From NCBI RefSeq assembly GCF_025118155.1, contig NW_026251390.1:1-64000 (forward strand): a DNA stretch of 64,000 bases. The letters are read 5' to 3'. Below the pieces are notes generated by a model. It searched no databases. It was not told the DNA's origin and was given only the letters and a program-made list of their open reading frames with translations. Of this stretch, positions 10,701 to 23,615 are shown one piece after another (positions within the stretch are counted from its first letter, which is position 1; each line of letters opens with the position of its first letter). The translations under genes were made by a program, and so were the position numbers. The stretch is from Cokeromyces recurvatus (lineage: Eukaryota > Mucoromycota > Mucoromycetes > Mucorales > Mucoraceae).

Positions 10701-13700
10701 ATGGATACAAGTCAGTGGGTGGTGAGTCACCATTCCGATCTCGAAGATCGACCATGGTCAAATATGTGCAAAAATAAAGAAGGCTGGGTATGTACATATA
10801 CAGATAAATATATTATGTTTTAATAAATGCTAACCATGTTTTAATAAAAAAAGGGTCCCTTTTCTGAAGAAAGAGTACCAGACTTCACACCATGTTTTGA
10901 AGATACGTATGTATAAATTGAAAGAACAAAAAAAAAAAAAAAAGACTATTAATATTATCTAATTTTATAGTGTAATTACGTTAATTCCACATATCTATGT
11001 CCTATTTGCTGGTATGATTAGATTTTGGTTATTATCAAAGCGTGAAACACTATCATCTGACATGGTTAAAAACTGGCATTACTTTGCAAAGATGGTACAT
11101 AAAAAATTACTACGCAAGAAAAAAAAAAAACAAACAAACTACAATTTATTGATTTGATGCAAAATTTATAGACTACTCTGTTTTTGATTTTACTAGTTAC
11201 AAGCTTAAATTTCTTCCTTTATATTTTAAATGATGGTATAGATTGGATTGATAATGCTCAGATTTTATCTTTAGGCGTATCTATGATAGTTTCGGTAAAA
11301 AACATTCAAATCATTTTATAGTTACTATATATTTACAAAAAAAAAAAAATCTTATAGATATTTGTCATTGGGTTGCATCATATTGAATATACACGCAATC
11401 GTGTTGCTTCTGGAGTATTGTTATTCTACTGGCTATTTATTATGATTGTGAATGGGATTAAACTTCGTACTTACATTATGAATGGTGATCAGTATACGGA
11501 TCCTACTCAATTTAAATTCTTTGCTATAAATACAACTTTATCTGTGATCATTTTTATTCTGGAGAATATGGAAAGGCCCAAGAGTCAATATATTTTGCTT
11601 GAAGAAGATGAGGTATATATAGATAGATATTGTAACTATTTAAATAATTGAACATATTTAATTTATAATTATTTTAGCTTGATTCTCCTGAAGAAAAAGC
11701 AAATATTTTTAGTAGACTCACCTTTGGCTGGATGACTCCTTTGATGAAATTAGGTTATAGAAAGCCTTTAGTTATGGAAGATTTATGGTAAATAGTTTAA
11801 TAATAACTAACTTGTAAGATAAAAGTAAACATGTGTCTTATAACTGTCAATAGGAATCTTAAATCTGATGATCAATCCGCTATTGTGAGTGCTAAATTTC
11901 AACAAAATTGGGAAAAGGAGCTAAAAAAAGCAAACCCTTCCCTTTTACTCGTACTTGTTAGAACTCTAGGTGGTCCTTTTGCTTTAGCAGCTTTCTTCAA
12001 AGCACTTCAAGATGTTTTGCAGTTTACTCAACCTATGCTTCTTAAGCGATTAATGGGATGGGTTACAAGTTATGCATCTGATAATCCTGAGCCTGCATAT
12101 CGTGGTATTCTAATAGCTGTTGCTATGTTTCTTACTGCTATTTGTCAAACAATGTTCCTTCATCAATATTTTCAACGATGTTTTACAACTGGTATGCGTC
12201 TCAGAGCTGCACTTGTTACTGCTATTTATCAGAAGACGTTAGTATTAAGTAACACGAGTCGTCAAAAATCTACTGTTGGTGAAATCGTGAACCATATGAG
12301 CGTTGACGCTCAAAGATTAATGGACTTGTGCACCTATTTCCATATTGTCTGGAGTGGACCTTTTCAAATCATAATTGCTTTGATTTTCTTATATAATACG
12401 ATGGGTCCTAGTATCGGCGCAGGTGTTGCTGTTTTAATTCTTGCAATTCCCTTAAACACTTATCTTGCTCGTAAAATGCGTACTTATCAAAAGACACAAA
12501 TGGGCAACAAAGATTCCAGAGTTAAGCTGATGAATGAAATTTTGAATGGTATTCGTGTCATCAAACTCTACGCCTGGGAAACACCCTTTATGGAAAAGAT
12601 TAGTTTTATTCGTAATGATTTGGAATTGGCTACTTTGAAAAAGATCGGTGTTATGTCTGCAGTTCAAAATTTTACCTGGACATCTATTCCTTTCTTGGTC
12701 ACTCTTTCCACTTTTACAATTTATGTTTTCATTTCTGATCATCCTTTAACGAGCGATATTGCATTTGTTGCTATTTCTTTATTTGGTCTCTTACAATTCC
12801 CTATCGTCGTCTTTCCCAATGTTATTACTTCTACTATTGAAGCTTCTGTCTCTCTTTATCGTATTGAGAATTATTTATCTTCTCAAGAATTAGATCCAAA
12901 TGCCGTTACGCGTTTAGACTACCGCTTTGATCCCAATTACAACGAAAATACTCCAATTGTAGAGATCAATAATGGCTCCTTTAAATGGTCTGAAGATGAT
13001 GAAGAGCCTATTTTGAAAGATATCAACCTCAAAGTTAAAAAGGGTCAAGTCACTACTATTGTAGGTCGTGTAGGTTCCGGTAAATCAACCATTATTAGCG
13101 CTTTATTAGGTGATACCGTAAAAATAAATGGCGAAGCTATTCTACGTGGCTCCGTTGCCTATGTTCCTCAACAACCTTGGGTTATGAATGCCACTCTACG
13201 TGATAATATCATTTTTGGCCATAGATGGGATCCTGAGTTTTATGATCATGTTCTTGAAGCTTGCTCGTTAAAGAGTGATCTTGCCATTTTAAGTGGTGGT
13301 GATCTTACAGAAATTGGTGAACGTGGTATCAATCTGTCTGGTGGACAAAAGGCTCGTGTTTCCTTGGCAAGAGCTATTTACGCGCGTGCTGATATTTATT
13401 TATTAGATGATCCTCTTAGCGCTGTAGATGCTCATGTAGGCCGACATATTTTCGACAATGTAATTGGCCCTAATGGTATTTTGAAGAGCAAAGCTCGTGT
13501 ATTCGTGACACATGGTATATCTTATTTGCCTCACGTTGACCAAGTTGTTATGTTACGTGAGGGTCAAATTATTTTGAGTGGTAATTACTCTGATTTAATG
13601 AGTCAAAAATCAGAATTATACTCGCTTATTGCTGAATTTGGTGCTCAACAAGATAAGAGGTCATCAGATGAAGAAGAAGCATCAAACAATGATACCATTA

Positions 13701-15742
13701 ATATAAATGATGATGAAGAAGTGCTTGCATCAGAAACTGCGTCTATTGAATTAATTCCTCGAGAAGAAGATGCTGTCTTAGGTCGCCAACGTCAACGTAT
13801 GAACAGTGAAGTATCTATGATGAGCGCTAAAACTCTTCGTCGTGCCTCTCTTGTATCGATTGACAGAAAGAAGGGAAAACTTCAAGGAGCAGATGAGGAT
13901 GCTCATCGTTTGATTACAGTTGAAGAAAGTGCTAAGGGTAGCGTTACATGGGCAGTTTATAAACAGTATGCAAAGTCTTGTTCAGTATATGGTGTTGTTT
14001 TCATGATTATTTTCATGGTATTTTCTCAATTGGCACAAGTTGGTACTAATATTTGGTTAAAGTATTGGTCTACTAAGAATCAAGACTATGGTACTAATAA
14101 TAACGTCTGGTTTTATCTTTCTATTTATGCTATTATTGGTTGGTCTTCTACTGTCTTTTCTATGCTTCAAACACTTATTCTTTGGGTCTTCTGCGCTATT
14201 CGTTCTGCTCGTGTCTTGCATTCAGAGATGTTGGAAACAATTATTCGATCTCCTATGTCCTTCTTTGATACTACACCCTTAGGTAGAATTTTAAATCGTT
14301 TCAGTAAAGATCAACATACTGTAGATGAAGTTTTGCCTAGATCTTTTCACAGTTATATCCGTGTCTTATTTTCTGTTATTTCAACTGTCTGTATTATTGC
14401 TTTCTCTACGCCTCTCTTTACGATTGTCATTGTACCTCTTGGTATAATCTATATTTATATTCAACGTTATTATCTTACTACCTCACGTGAATTAAAGCGT
14501 TTAGATTCTGTCGGTAAAAGCCCAATTTATTCTCACTTTCAAGAGACTATCTCTGGTGTTTCTACGATTCGTGCTTATGGACAACAAAACCGATTTATAT
14601 TCCAAAATGAATGCAAATTAGATAATAATCAAAGAGCTTACTTCCCTTCTATTTCCTGTAATAGATGGCTTGCTGTTCGTCTTGAATTTTTAGGTTCCAT
14701 TATTATATTTTCCGCTGCATTGTTTGCTGCTCTTGGTATTATCTACGGTACCTCATCACTTGATGCAGGTTTAGTAGGCTTGTCTATCTCGTATGCTTTG
14801 AATGTCACTCAAGCTTTGAATTGGGTTATTCGATCCTATTGTGAAATTGAAACTAATATTGTTTCAGTTGAACGTATTAAGGAGTATATTGATCGCCCTA
14901 CTGAAAAATACAATGCGGTTCGTGGAGTAAATCCTATGTGGCCAGAAAAGGGCTTAATTGAATTCCGTGATTATTCTACTCGCTATCGACCCGGACTTGA
15001 TTTAGCCTTACGTGATTTATCTTTCACAGTAGCACCCAAGGAGAAGATTGGTATTGTGGGTCGTACTGGAGCTGGTAAGAGTTCTTTAAGTCTAAGTTTA
15101 TTCCGTATTATAGAAGCAGCAAAGGGTTCCATTTATATCGATGGTGTGGATATTTCTAGTTTGCGCCTATTCGATTTGAGATCTCGACTTACTATCATTC
15201 CTCAAGATCCTGTATTATTTGCTGGTACTGTTCGAGAAAATTTAGATCCTTTTGGCACACATGATGATACTGAGCTCTGGCAGGCTTTAGAGCTATCTCA
15301 TCTTAAGGATCATATTAGTAAAATGGATGGCAAGTTAAATGCTGTTGTTTTAGAAGGTGGTGATAATTTCTCTGTTGGTCAACGTCAATTGATTTGCTTG
15401 GCACGTGCACTCCTCCGTCGTACAACTGTTCTTATTCTTGATGAAGCTACAGCTGCCGTAAGTGTATTATAATAAATAAAAAATAATTAACCAAAAAATT
15501 AACATTTATATCTATAGATTGATGTTGAAACTGATTCTATTATTCAAGATACTATTCGTCGTCAATTTGCCAACTGTACTATACTTACTATTGCCCATAG
15601 AATTAATACTGTTTTAGACTCGGACAAAATTCTTGTATTGGATAAAGGTATGATTACTGAATTTGATTCGCCCACTAAACTCTTGGAGAATGATCAATCT
15701 GTATTTTATTCAATGGCTAAGGAAGCTGGCCTTGCTAAATAA
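10701..15742 (+). CDS. ABCC (MRP/Ycf1-like) full-length ABC transporter
   Basis: Multidrug-resistance-associated type ABC exporter; fungal relatives pump glutathione conjugates and metal-thiol complexes into the vacuole. Eight exons (10701-10787, 10854-10906, 10971-11094, 11172-11294, 11358-11612, 11678-11787, 11854-15457, 15518-15742) encode 1526 aa. Order: TMD0 with about five spans in the small 5' exons, linker ([20 protein letters not shown]), TMD1, NBD1 (Walker [10 protein letters not shown] near 656, signature [14 protein letters not shown] near 745, Walker [15 protein letters not shown]), acidic/Ser regulatory linker, TMD2, NBD2 (GRTGAGKSS near 1319, [17 protein letters not shown]). 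NBD1 carries Asp in place of the catalytic Glu and NBD2 has a modified signature, both usual in ABCC. Introns crowd the 5' end while one exon holds 3.6 kb. Substrate is not predictable; vacuolar location is inferred from TMD0. Confidence 0.95.
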
Positions 15743-16439
15743 GGATTTATATATTTATATATTATATTATATTATTTTATTTTTTTTTGTAATTCTTATA
15801 AGTTTTTATATCATAAATATTCATATTATTTACTGTCTTTTAAAGTCAATAATAAACACTTTTACTTTTTGTGCAAGGTGTTCAGAAAATAAAAAGAAAC
15901 CGAGGAATATAATAGCTGATTTCATATAGTATTTTAAAGGGAAATGGGGGGGGAGGGTTTATAATAATAAATATATTATAGAGTTGTTAGTAGAAGTTCA
16001 TTCTATTAATTTTAAAATGTCCATATATTTCGGGGAATTTCTAAAGATAAGAAGTTTCACAAGAGCAAAGAAAATATAATCACGATTTAAACTGCCTTAT
16101 TTATAATCAGGATGTAAGGTTACTAACTAGATTTTTCCTTAAAATTCACGGGTTTTGAAATATAGTTTGGCACCTTTTGAAATCGAGTTGGCGTCATATA
16201 GACAAAGACTTTTGTTGATTTAATATTTGTATTCCTTCAGACTGCAATTAAAATTTAAAGTAAAATATATTAGAGGACTAGGTTATCACTGTCCTTTATA
16301 TCTACCTCTTTTTTTTTTTAACATGAACTATTCATCCTCGTAAAATAAAAATTTTTCTAAAGAAAAAAATTAGATTATATGATCGCAAACCTATCCAGTT
16401 TTATATTAAAGAACTTGAGATTTGGATCTTTTGCTGCGT
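15743..16439. other. AT-rich spacer upstream of the transposase relic
   Basis: About 700 bp after the ABC transporter stop. It includes a G-rich patch (GGGGGGGAGGG near 15946) and no recognisable gene. The left end of the mariner-type element probably lies here, but I could not identify a convincing terminal inverted repeat by eye. Confidence 0.45.
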
Positions 16440-17207
16440 CAATATTATCAAGAAAAAAAAACGCAGCTTTACCTTGAAGAAGCTTGATAAGCTGCCAGAG
16501 AAACGCAACGATGATAGCACTATGGTAGCCAATAGGAAGCGCATTTTGGAATAGAGAGAGCTTAAAGGTTTTGATCACAGCTCAAACTACGTGTTCATTG
16601 ATGAAGCAAGTTTTAATATGCATATCAAGAGAAGCCATGCCCGGTCAAACAGGAGTCAAACCGCCAAAGGTACAATCCCCACACAAAGAGATGTTTCCCT
16701 GACAATTATTGGGTGCAATGTGTGAACACGGTATTGTAAATCTGACGCTGCGTAGACCAACTGCCATCGCCACAAGAAAAAGAAGAAGAACAACCTTTGC
16801 AGTCCAAAATGAGGAGGTCAAAGTTAATGGCCGAGTGGGAACAAGAACATTATTTGCAATTCTTGGGTAAGACGATGGATGTTCTCAACCAAAAAACCAT
16901 GAAGGAGCTTTTTCTTGTCATGGATAACGCTCCAATCCACAAGTCAGCCGATGCTGTAAATATGATTGAACCTCACGGATATAAGTATGCCTACTTGCCA
17001 ACATACTCCCCATTTCTAAACCCCATTGAAGAAATGTGGTCCAAGATCAAGTTTGGTGTGCGTCGAAACGAATTGACAGATAAAGATTCTTTGATGCCTC
17101 GTATTCAAGAAGCCGCAAGAACAGTAACTGTATCTGATTGTCTTGGGTGGATAAACCATTCCATTTCATTTTTTGATCGTTGTTTGAATTTAGAAAAAAA
17201 TCTTTAA
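16440..17207 (+). pseudogene. Degenerate IS630/Tc1-mariner DDE transposase (DD34E)
   Basis: Dead copy of a cut-and-paste transposase of a type common in Mucoromycota. The three catalytic landmarks are visible: first Asp in YVFIDEASFNMH (about 16590), second in LVMDNAPIHKS (about 16920) and Glu in LNPIEEMWSKIK (about 17030). Second Asp and Glu are separated by 34 residues (DD34E). The reading frame is broken: an in-frame TAG near 16552, a shift near 16715 between IIG and the block CEHGIVNLTLRRPTA, and another near 16845 after GRVGTRT; only the last third (16797-17207) is open. The N-terminal DNA-binding region is not clear. The copy cannot make a complete enzyme as it stands. A LINE fragment begins about 30 bp after its stop. 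Confidence 0.85.
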
Positions 17208-17222
17208 GTCTATACCCTTCTC

Positions 17223-18051
17223 TCTCTCTAGCTTGACACACCCAATGGTGGAATATATCAGACATTCCCCAAAATGGACCAAATTTTCTGCAAGTACTTT
17301 TCATTTGTCCTTTCAAAATACGGTCACTGGTGGCCACTCTTTGAAGCCTCATGTTGTACGGCAATTCCGATACTGTCCTCTATTTGCGAATGCTCGCACG
17401 GTGTTCTATCGTACCATTCATGGTCGCATCCCGACACAAGAATTTATTCATAAATACAATCGCGCAGTTTCTACTACTTGTGCATACTGCCACCTACATC
17501 AAGATACTATCTACCATTTTATTGTCGAATGTCCCAAAAAATAGTCAGTCTGGTGTAAAATTCTGGGTACGTTCTTCCCTACGCTACTGTTCTCACAGGA
17601 GATATTGTATGGGGTAATACGTTATCTACACATACATCAGGGACTTCATCGCAATAAAGACTTCCTTGTCGTTATTGGCACTACTCACTGGTTTTTATGG
17701 AACAGCTACTGGAAACACGGGAACACTAACTCCCAAGCGGTCACTGCTGCTACTCTTGATTATCTACAAGCTAAGATCATTCGTACCATCTCTTCACTTC
17801 TTCAGAATCAGTAAATAGAAACTACCGGCCTGAGTCCTATTTTGCCCACCACCTACATAGGCTCACACTCCACCGCAAGCTAACAGCAAACATTGCAAAA
17901 ACTAAATCAACATAAATAGTCATACCAATAGAATTACATTTTGTATTTGTTTCATCGGGGATCACCGCTCAATATGACGTGCTCACCTTTATAATTTTAA
18001 TTTTAAATAAAAATTATAATTTTACAAAAAAAAAAAATCTCTCTAACTTGA
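17223..18051 (+). mobile_element. 5'-truncated LINE (non-LTR retrotransposon) copy with target-site duplication
   Basis: A non-LTR retrotransposon 3' end of about 800 bp (17237-18037). It begins inside the reverse-transcriptase ORF C-terminus, continues through a 3' UTR and ends in a short A tail (from 18025). The flanks TCTCTCTAGCTTGA (17223-17236) and TCTCTCTAACTTGA (18038-18051) differ at one of 14 positions and look like a target-site duplication. 5' truncation, A tail and duplication together are the marks of target-primed reverse transcription. It landed directly behind the transposase ORF, so it is probably nested in the DNA transposon's 3' part and younger than it. Confidence 0.8.
17237..17814 (+). 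pseudogene. C-terminal fragment of LINE ORF2 (zinc-binding region after reverse transcriptase)
   Basis: The reading frame resembles the end of LINE ORF2 proteins: ANARTVFYRTIHGRIPTQEF, then a zinc-binding block CAYCHLHQDTIYHFIVEC (Cys-x2-Cys ... His ... Cys), followed by a helical tail (GTTHWFLWNSYWKHG). One in-frame TAG (17542-17544) interrupts an otherwise continuous frame to the stop at 17812-17814. The polymerase domain and any endonuclease are absent because of 5' truncation, so the copy is inactive. The single stop suggests a fairly recent insertion compared with the neighbouring transposase. Confidence 0.8.
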
Positions 18052-21000
18052 AATATGTTATGAAAATGAGACATTAAACCAATAGGACCCATTTTATGAT
18101 GCTATAACACTATTTTTTTTTTTTTTTAATTTTTGATTAAAGACAGTTAACGTAACAAAAGTTTTTCACGACCGCATTTGGCTGATGGCCAAATATGTCA
18201 ACTTTATTTGAAAAAAAAAAATCAATATAGCGATAATCAAAAGATGTAAATTTATTTGTCAATGGCCAATTCTATCAGAATACTGGTTCAAGATTACCAT
18301 CCTCTTCCTTTCTTGATTAGCCTCTCTTTCCCTTCTCCCTCCCTTTTTTTTTATTTGTTGTGTAGAATATCAGACTTACTTTCCAGTTTTTAGTTAGTTT
18401 TCTTTTGTGACTCTCTTAAACTGTTACTCACTCCCTCATTTTACAGGATTTCTTTGAAAAATTTCCCAATAATCTTAATAACTTATAAATAGGGCTATAT
18501 TTTTTTTTGTTTCCTTCAAGCGTTTTAAAACACTTTACAAGTCTTATCATTTACCAAGCTTGAATTCGGTAAATAATGAAGAAAAAGGATAACTTTAATG
18601 GTTATATCATAAGGCTAAAAAAACAGTCGAAAAAAGATCCTATAGAGTTTCAAATTATAAGTTTTATGCATATATTTTTTTTCTCTTTTTTCCTTTTTTT
18701 TTAATGTTATATAGAGTGATCTTCTTTTAACTTAATAATCTTTATAATATCTGTATTATTTCTTCTTCAGGTTTGTTAATCATACAAACTATCTTTAATA
18801 ATTTAAATTATATTTTATAAGATATACCTCCTAAAAAAAAAGAAGCCAAAATTCACAACTTTTGATCTAGTTATGTAACGAGATTACATTAAATAGTTTT
18901 ATTTCATGAATAAAGTAAAAATAAATATTTTTTCTTTATTTAAATACGACTACATATCAAACCTATAAATATATCAAATAGATTGTAAAACTCATCATTA
19001 AACAGTTGACATGTCAAGTATTGTTCCTGAACCAGCAACGTAAAGATAAATACAGATATATATAAAAAAAGATTATAATGCTTAACTGCATTCAAAAGTG
19101 CTTGAAATCAGTTTAATCTTAGCCATGTTCAATAGTATTTAACTTGAATAACAATTGAAAATTATATAATATTGATCTTTCCAAAAGAAAGATAGAATAT
19201 TATTTTTAAACTTATTAATTCAAGATATAAATCATCATGATGCAGTTGCTCATATTAACCTCTAGTAGTCAACTAATCTTATTAAATATCAAGCCCTCTG
19301 AGAAACCAAATATAAGAATGGGGTCTATAGAGATACATTTCTCGCGAGAGTCGGGGCATAGACAGAAATACTTAATTTTAGTGATGATATAAAGAAAAAA
19401 AAATGACAGTTTGAGGAGAAATAATAATCAAAAAAAGATCCAATATTGTCGGAAATTTTTATTTTTTTTTAGCTATTATTTTAAAAGCTTGCATAAAAAC
19501 AGCTACCAATTTGTTTTTGAGAAGCAGATATCAGTTTTATTTTCTTGTAATACGACAATTATTGAATACAAAATCTAAATAACAATGTATTACAAAATAA
19601 TTTTTGTTACAATAGGCTTAAGCATTAGAATGTTTTTACTTTTCAAATGGTTATAACAGCGAGTTAGAATGAGCTGCTGTTGCTGTTAATAAGAACCTGT
19701 GCCCTTAAACAAAAGAGTTAATATCGTTCTATTCCAGTATCGAAATCTTTATGTGCCCATGCATTGAAGTTATTTTTCTTATTACATACATTTCCTTGTA
19801 ATAAATAATTAAAAAAACAATAATTATTTCTATGTATTTTAAAAACTGCAATATCTATACTTGGCGCAAGTCAAAACAAATCTAAAAATGATAGAAGAAC
19901 TAGAGTTGCAAATATCATACCTTTTTTTATTTTATCCGCTTGATGTTGCGTGTCACAAAGAGGATAAATAACACACGTTAGATGAATGCAAATATAAGTT
20001 CCTGCTTTAAAATATATAGTATACTACTGCTATGTACTTCAATATAGAAGTCAACTAAAATAAAAAACAGTAATTATAAATTTAGTTGAAGAAAAAACGA
20101 TTACCATTTAACATGTAATAAGATATTGTTATACATTGTACTTTTGAAAGCTGAAATCCAACAAAAAAAAAAAAAAAAAATAGTCTGCTTTAATATTTTT
20201 ACCTTAAAAACATTTTAGTGATAAATGTTTTGTATTGTGTAAATACAGAGTAACCATTATGTACACATACCATTGTCATCAGAACATATAATACTAATGC
20301 AGATTTGTATTACCTTTGTGTATATCATTTCGACTAACAAAATACTAAATTTTTCGATTTGTATAATCTATGTATATATATCTTTGTTAAAAGCTGTATT
20401 AAAAGGTACATAATACTATTGTGTGTGTCTGCGGATATACACATATGCATGTGTATGTTTTTAAACTTTGATTCTATCTAATTGCTATGTGTTGTAATTG
20501 CTATTTTTTTTTCTATGATAGACCTTTCCACTTTTGGCTCCATTTCGATTGATTTGATCTGCTACAAATAATTTTTCCATGGAAAATAAGTTTATTTGTG
20601 ATAGAAACCTTATAGCAGAAAGGGTCCTGGAAAAAGTGATGATGTTTCTTTGTCTAACATATTCAACAATTGCACAACTAGTATGTATACATGTACTTGA
20701 AGAAACAAAACTTCATTATATTACGTGTTAATTGCTATCATCATGATAAATTTAGCTACACTTACTATTAACAGTAAATTGCCTATAAGAGTGAAATAAT
20801 AATAAACTAGTTATTGAGCAACAACTATTACATTATTCTATTTTATTTTATTTTATTTTATTTTATTTTATTTTATTTTATTTTATTTTATTTTATTTTA
20901 TTTTATTTTATTTTATTTTATTTTATTTTATTTTTTTTTGGAGGGGGGGTAATCGAATTGGTTTGTCAACTTTCAATTTGTTTTATTGTTATTTATAGTT

Positions 21001-21894
21001 TATACTTGTAGTAATATAACATTATCACTAAGAAATAAACATAATTCTGTATAGTATCAATATCATCTTCTTTTATAGATCTAATCATATATTCCTTTTT
21101 CTTATCCATATAAATACTAACTTTTATTTAAATAGTAAAATAAATAAATCATTATTTTGAAAATAAAATGTACGGTTTTTTTATATATATATTACAATGT
21201 AAAGATTAATAGTAATAATAATAGTAATAACAATGATAATAAAGAGAAAGAGTGGGTTATACACATTGCAAATATAATACAAGTAAGATATTCTCTACTA
21301 AGTACATGAAAGAGGGAATGGGGGAAAGGAAATATAATAAAAATAGACGGTCATGAAGGATCCACTCATAAAATTATTCGATATGTTCGTTGTTAATGCT
21401 GCTTTTCTTTTGTATAAATATAAATTATCAAGCAGCAAAAAAGTCTACACTGAAGTTAAAGGAGGGTTAGGTTTTGGCGGTGGTCGAGGATTATTTGGTC
21501 TTGGTTTTCTACATTTAATTTGAATCAATATATGGCTATTTTCGTAGATCATCGATGAAGATTTGTTGGTCATTAAATATTCACGATATTTTGCTTGTAT
21601 CTGATTATGTTCAAAAGAAAAAAAAATTGTGCTATTAAATATCAAATACTATTGTATAGTTTTTCTTTTTTTATAAGTTCTTTAGATATGATCATAATAC
21701 AGCCTATGCCATATACAAAAAGATTTTATGATGTGAATTAAATTTGATGATCAGATAATTGTTTTCCCCTATTTTATCTGATATTTGATCTACAATGTTG
21801 ATTACCTAATGAATTAAGCTGGAGGATAACTCATGAATTATAAGCTAGTCAGAAAAAGAAGAAAGGAAGTAATATAGATAATTCTCTCTCTCTT

Positions 21895-21925
<31 letters not shown>

Positions 21926-22016
21926 AATATTCTGCCTTTAAATAAGAATTGTTTTCTCAGCAACCAGTTTACATTCATTAAGCTTATTTTTTTATTTTTA
22001 ATTTGTTCAGACATAA

Positions 22017-22057
<41 letters not shown>

Positions 22058-22695
22058 GGAAAGGCTCAACTATATTAAATATATTTTCCTCTCCTCTTCT
22101 TACTTTACATTGCATTTTGTTTTCCTTACAAGTGTATAAAATATAAAGTTCGTATTATTCTAATTTTAAAAGTTTAAGATCAAGTTGAATTTTATATACA
22201 CATTTATACCTTTGTATAATAGCTTTTTGAACGTTAAAAAAAAAGTAATGTATAATACGTGTTTATTGGTATTATATTGTTTGCCAATATTAATCTTATA
22301 TTGACTTGTTTTCCTACCTTCTCAGTAAAATGGATATAATAAAAGAATCATCATATGAATCTATTTCTTTCTAAATTATATTATCATGTTTTCATGTACA
22401 ATAAATCAATATTTATTTTCTTGCTTTTACATACTGAAGAAGCAGGCAGATGTAATGTAATTATTAGCATAACTTTAAACACACGTGTTCTCTTCCTCCA
22501 AAAAAAGAATACAAATATTTGAAAACATTGACTATCATCGTACGATTAGCTATTTTTTTTTTCTATTGTTGTACTTTGCCCTACCATTGTTATTTTTTTT
22601 CGGCAGGTTAAAAGATAATATGTCTATCTTTTTATGGTATTTTAGGTGGTCATAGCTTTTAATTCCCTTGTTCTTTTCTAAACAAATAAGTTACG

Positions 22696-22728
<33 letters not shown>

Positions 22729-23615
22729 TCATTATATCAAATGATTAAGAATCCTTTTATATATATACACACATATATATACATATACACACATATATGT
22801 ATACATTTATATATATAACAGACTTGTATATATAATATACAAATGAATACAAAGGATAGGATAGCACTATCTTTATCGAACTATTTAAACGTCAGGTGCA
22901 TTATCTGAAAAAAAAATTAGGGTTTATGTGAAAGACCTTTTTTTTTTTTGTGTTAGTTGTTGTTTATAAAAAAGTAAAAGTTTTATATTTTAAGTATTTA
23001 CTTGGACCAGGCCTTTTAGTCTGTGCCTGAAGGAAGGTTACATAATAAAGATAAAAAATACTCAGGGTCTTACTATAAGTAGACCACACACTTGAAAAGT
23101 TTTATTGTCTAAAATAATGTGCCTTTTTTTTTTCTTTCGTAAATGTATTGGTGATCAGTAATAGACTGCTGTCTTTCTAATGTGTGAATATTTCAAAAAA
23201 AAAAAAATTGTTTGAATTTAGGTATAATTTTCATTACTATCTTGTAAAATTACAATGATTGTTACACGGATTATATAAATATACAGATGTATTTTTTTTT
23301 TTTTTTTTGATAATCTATAATCGTTTATGCATTGGGTCTTTTAAATTGGCTTGCTAAGGTAGCACCAATTATGTAAACATGTAAATCAATACCACCCTAT
23401 AATTTGAATAGTTTTAATATGTCTGCATTGTCTTTTCTTTCTCTCTTTCTTTTTTTTTTTTTTTTTAAGACAATGGATATTATTTTTATTATACATAAAT
23501 GTATTGAACTTTATAAAAAAAAAAAAAAAATACTGATGAGAGTATTGAACAAATATGAAATATAAATTTGTATGTGTCGGGATACATAAATGAATAGGAT
23601 GAATGATATAATAAT
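18052..23615. other. 5.6-kb gene-poor AT-rich region
   Basis: No gene could be supported here on either strand. Contents: a (TTTTA)18 tract at 20841-20930, a 37-nt A run (22018-22054), a CA dinucleotide tract (about 22700-22728), TA-rich ATATAC repeats (22755-22845) and a 7-bp inverted repeat (18176-18182 with 18188-18194). A minus-strand open stretch at 21445-21645, ending in a Pro/Asn-rich tail (RPPPKPNPPLTSV) behind a possible acceptor, could be a terminal exon, but I found no exons to join to it. The right end includes the SHMT 3' region. Confidence 0.6.
20841..20930. repeat. (TTTTA)n microsatellite, 18 perfect units
   Basis: Eighteen uninterrupted copies of TTTTA occupy 90 bp, followed by a T run and a G-rich patch (GGAGGGGGGG). 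It lies in the gene-poor block, far from any supported gene. Confidence 0.97.

Noticed and set aside
12452..12742. Minus-strand frame inside the ABCC transporter
   Set aside because: Antisense to a strongly conserved coding exon; no start context or family match.
13060..15440. Asp for Glu after Walker B in NBD1 and FSVGQ signature in NBD2 of the ABC transporter
   Set aside because: Both are normal features of the ABCC subfamily, not defects.
16190..18165. Terminal inverted repeats of the mariner-type element
   Set aside because: A 9-bp match (ACTTTTGTT near 16208 with its reverse complement near 18154) was the best seen by eye; too short to call ends.
18176..18194. Inverted repeat ATTTGGC / GCCAAAT as a transposon end or hairpin RNA
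   Set aside because: Only 7 bp per arm, no partner at the other side of the transposase relic, and no terminator or RNA context.
18280..18300. GGTTCAAGATTA as a tRNA B-box
   Set aside because: No matching A-box, acceptor stem or cloverleaf around it; no tRNA found elsewhere either.
20814..21011. Repetitive Phe/Ile/Leu/Tyr frame
   Set aside because: It is merely translation of the (TTTTA)n microsatellite.
21445..21645. Minus-strand frame ending in RPPPKPNPPLTSV
   Set aside because: An acceptor-like site precedes it, but no upstream exon, start or homology could be found; it is only mentioned in the spacer note.
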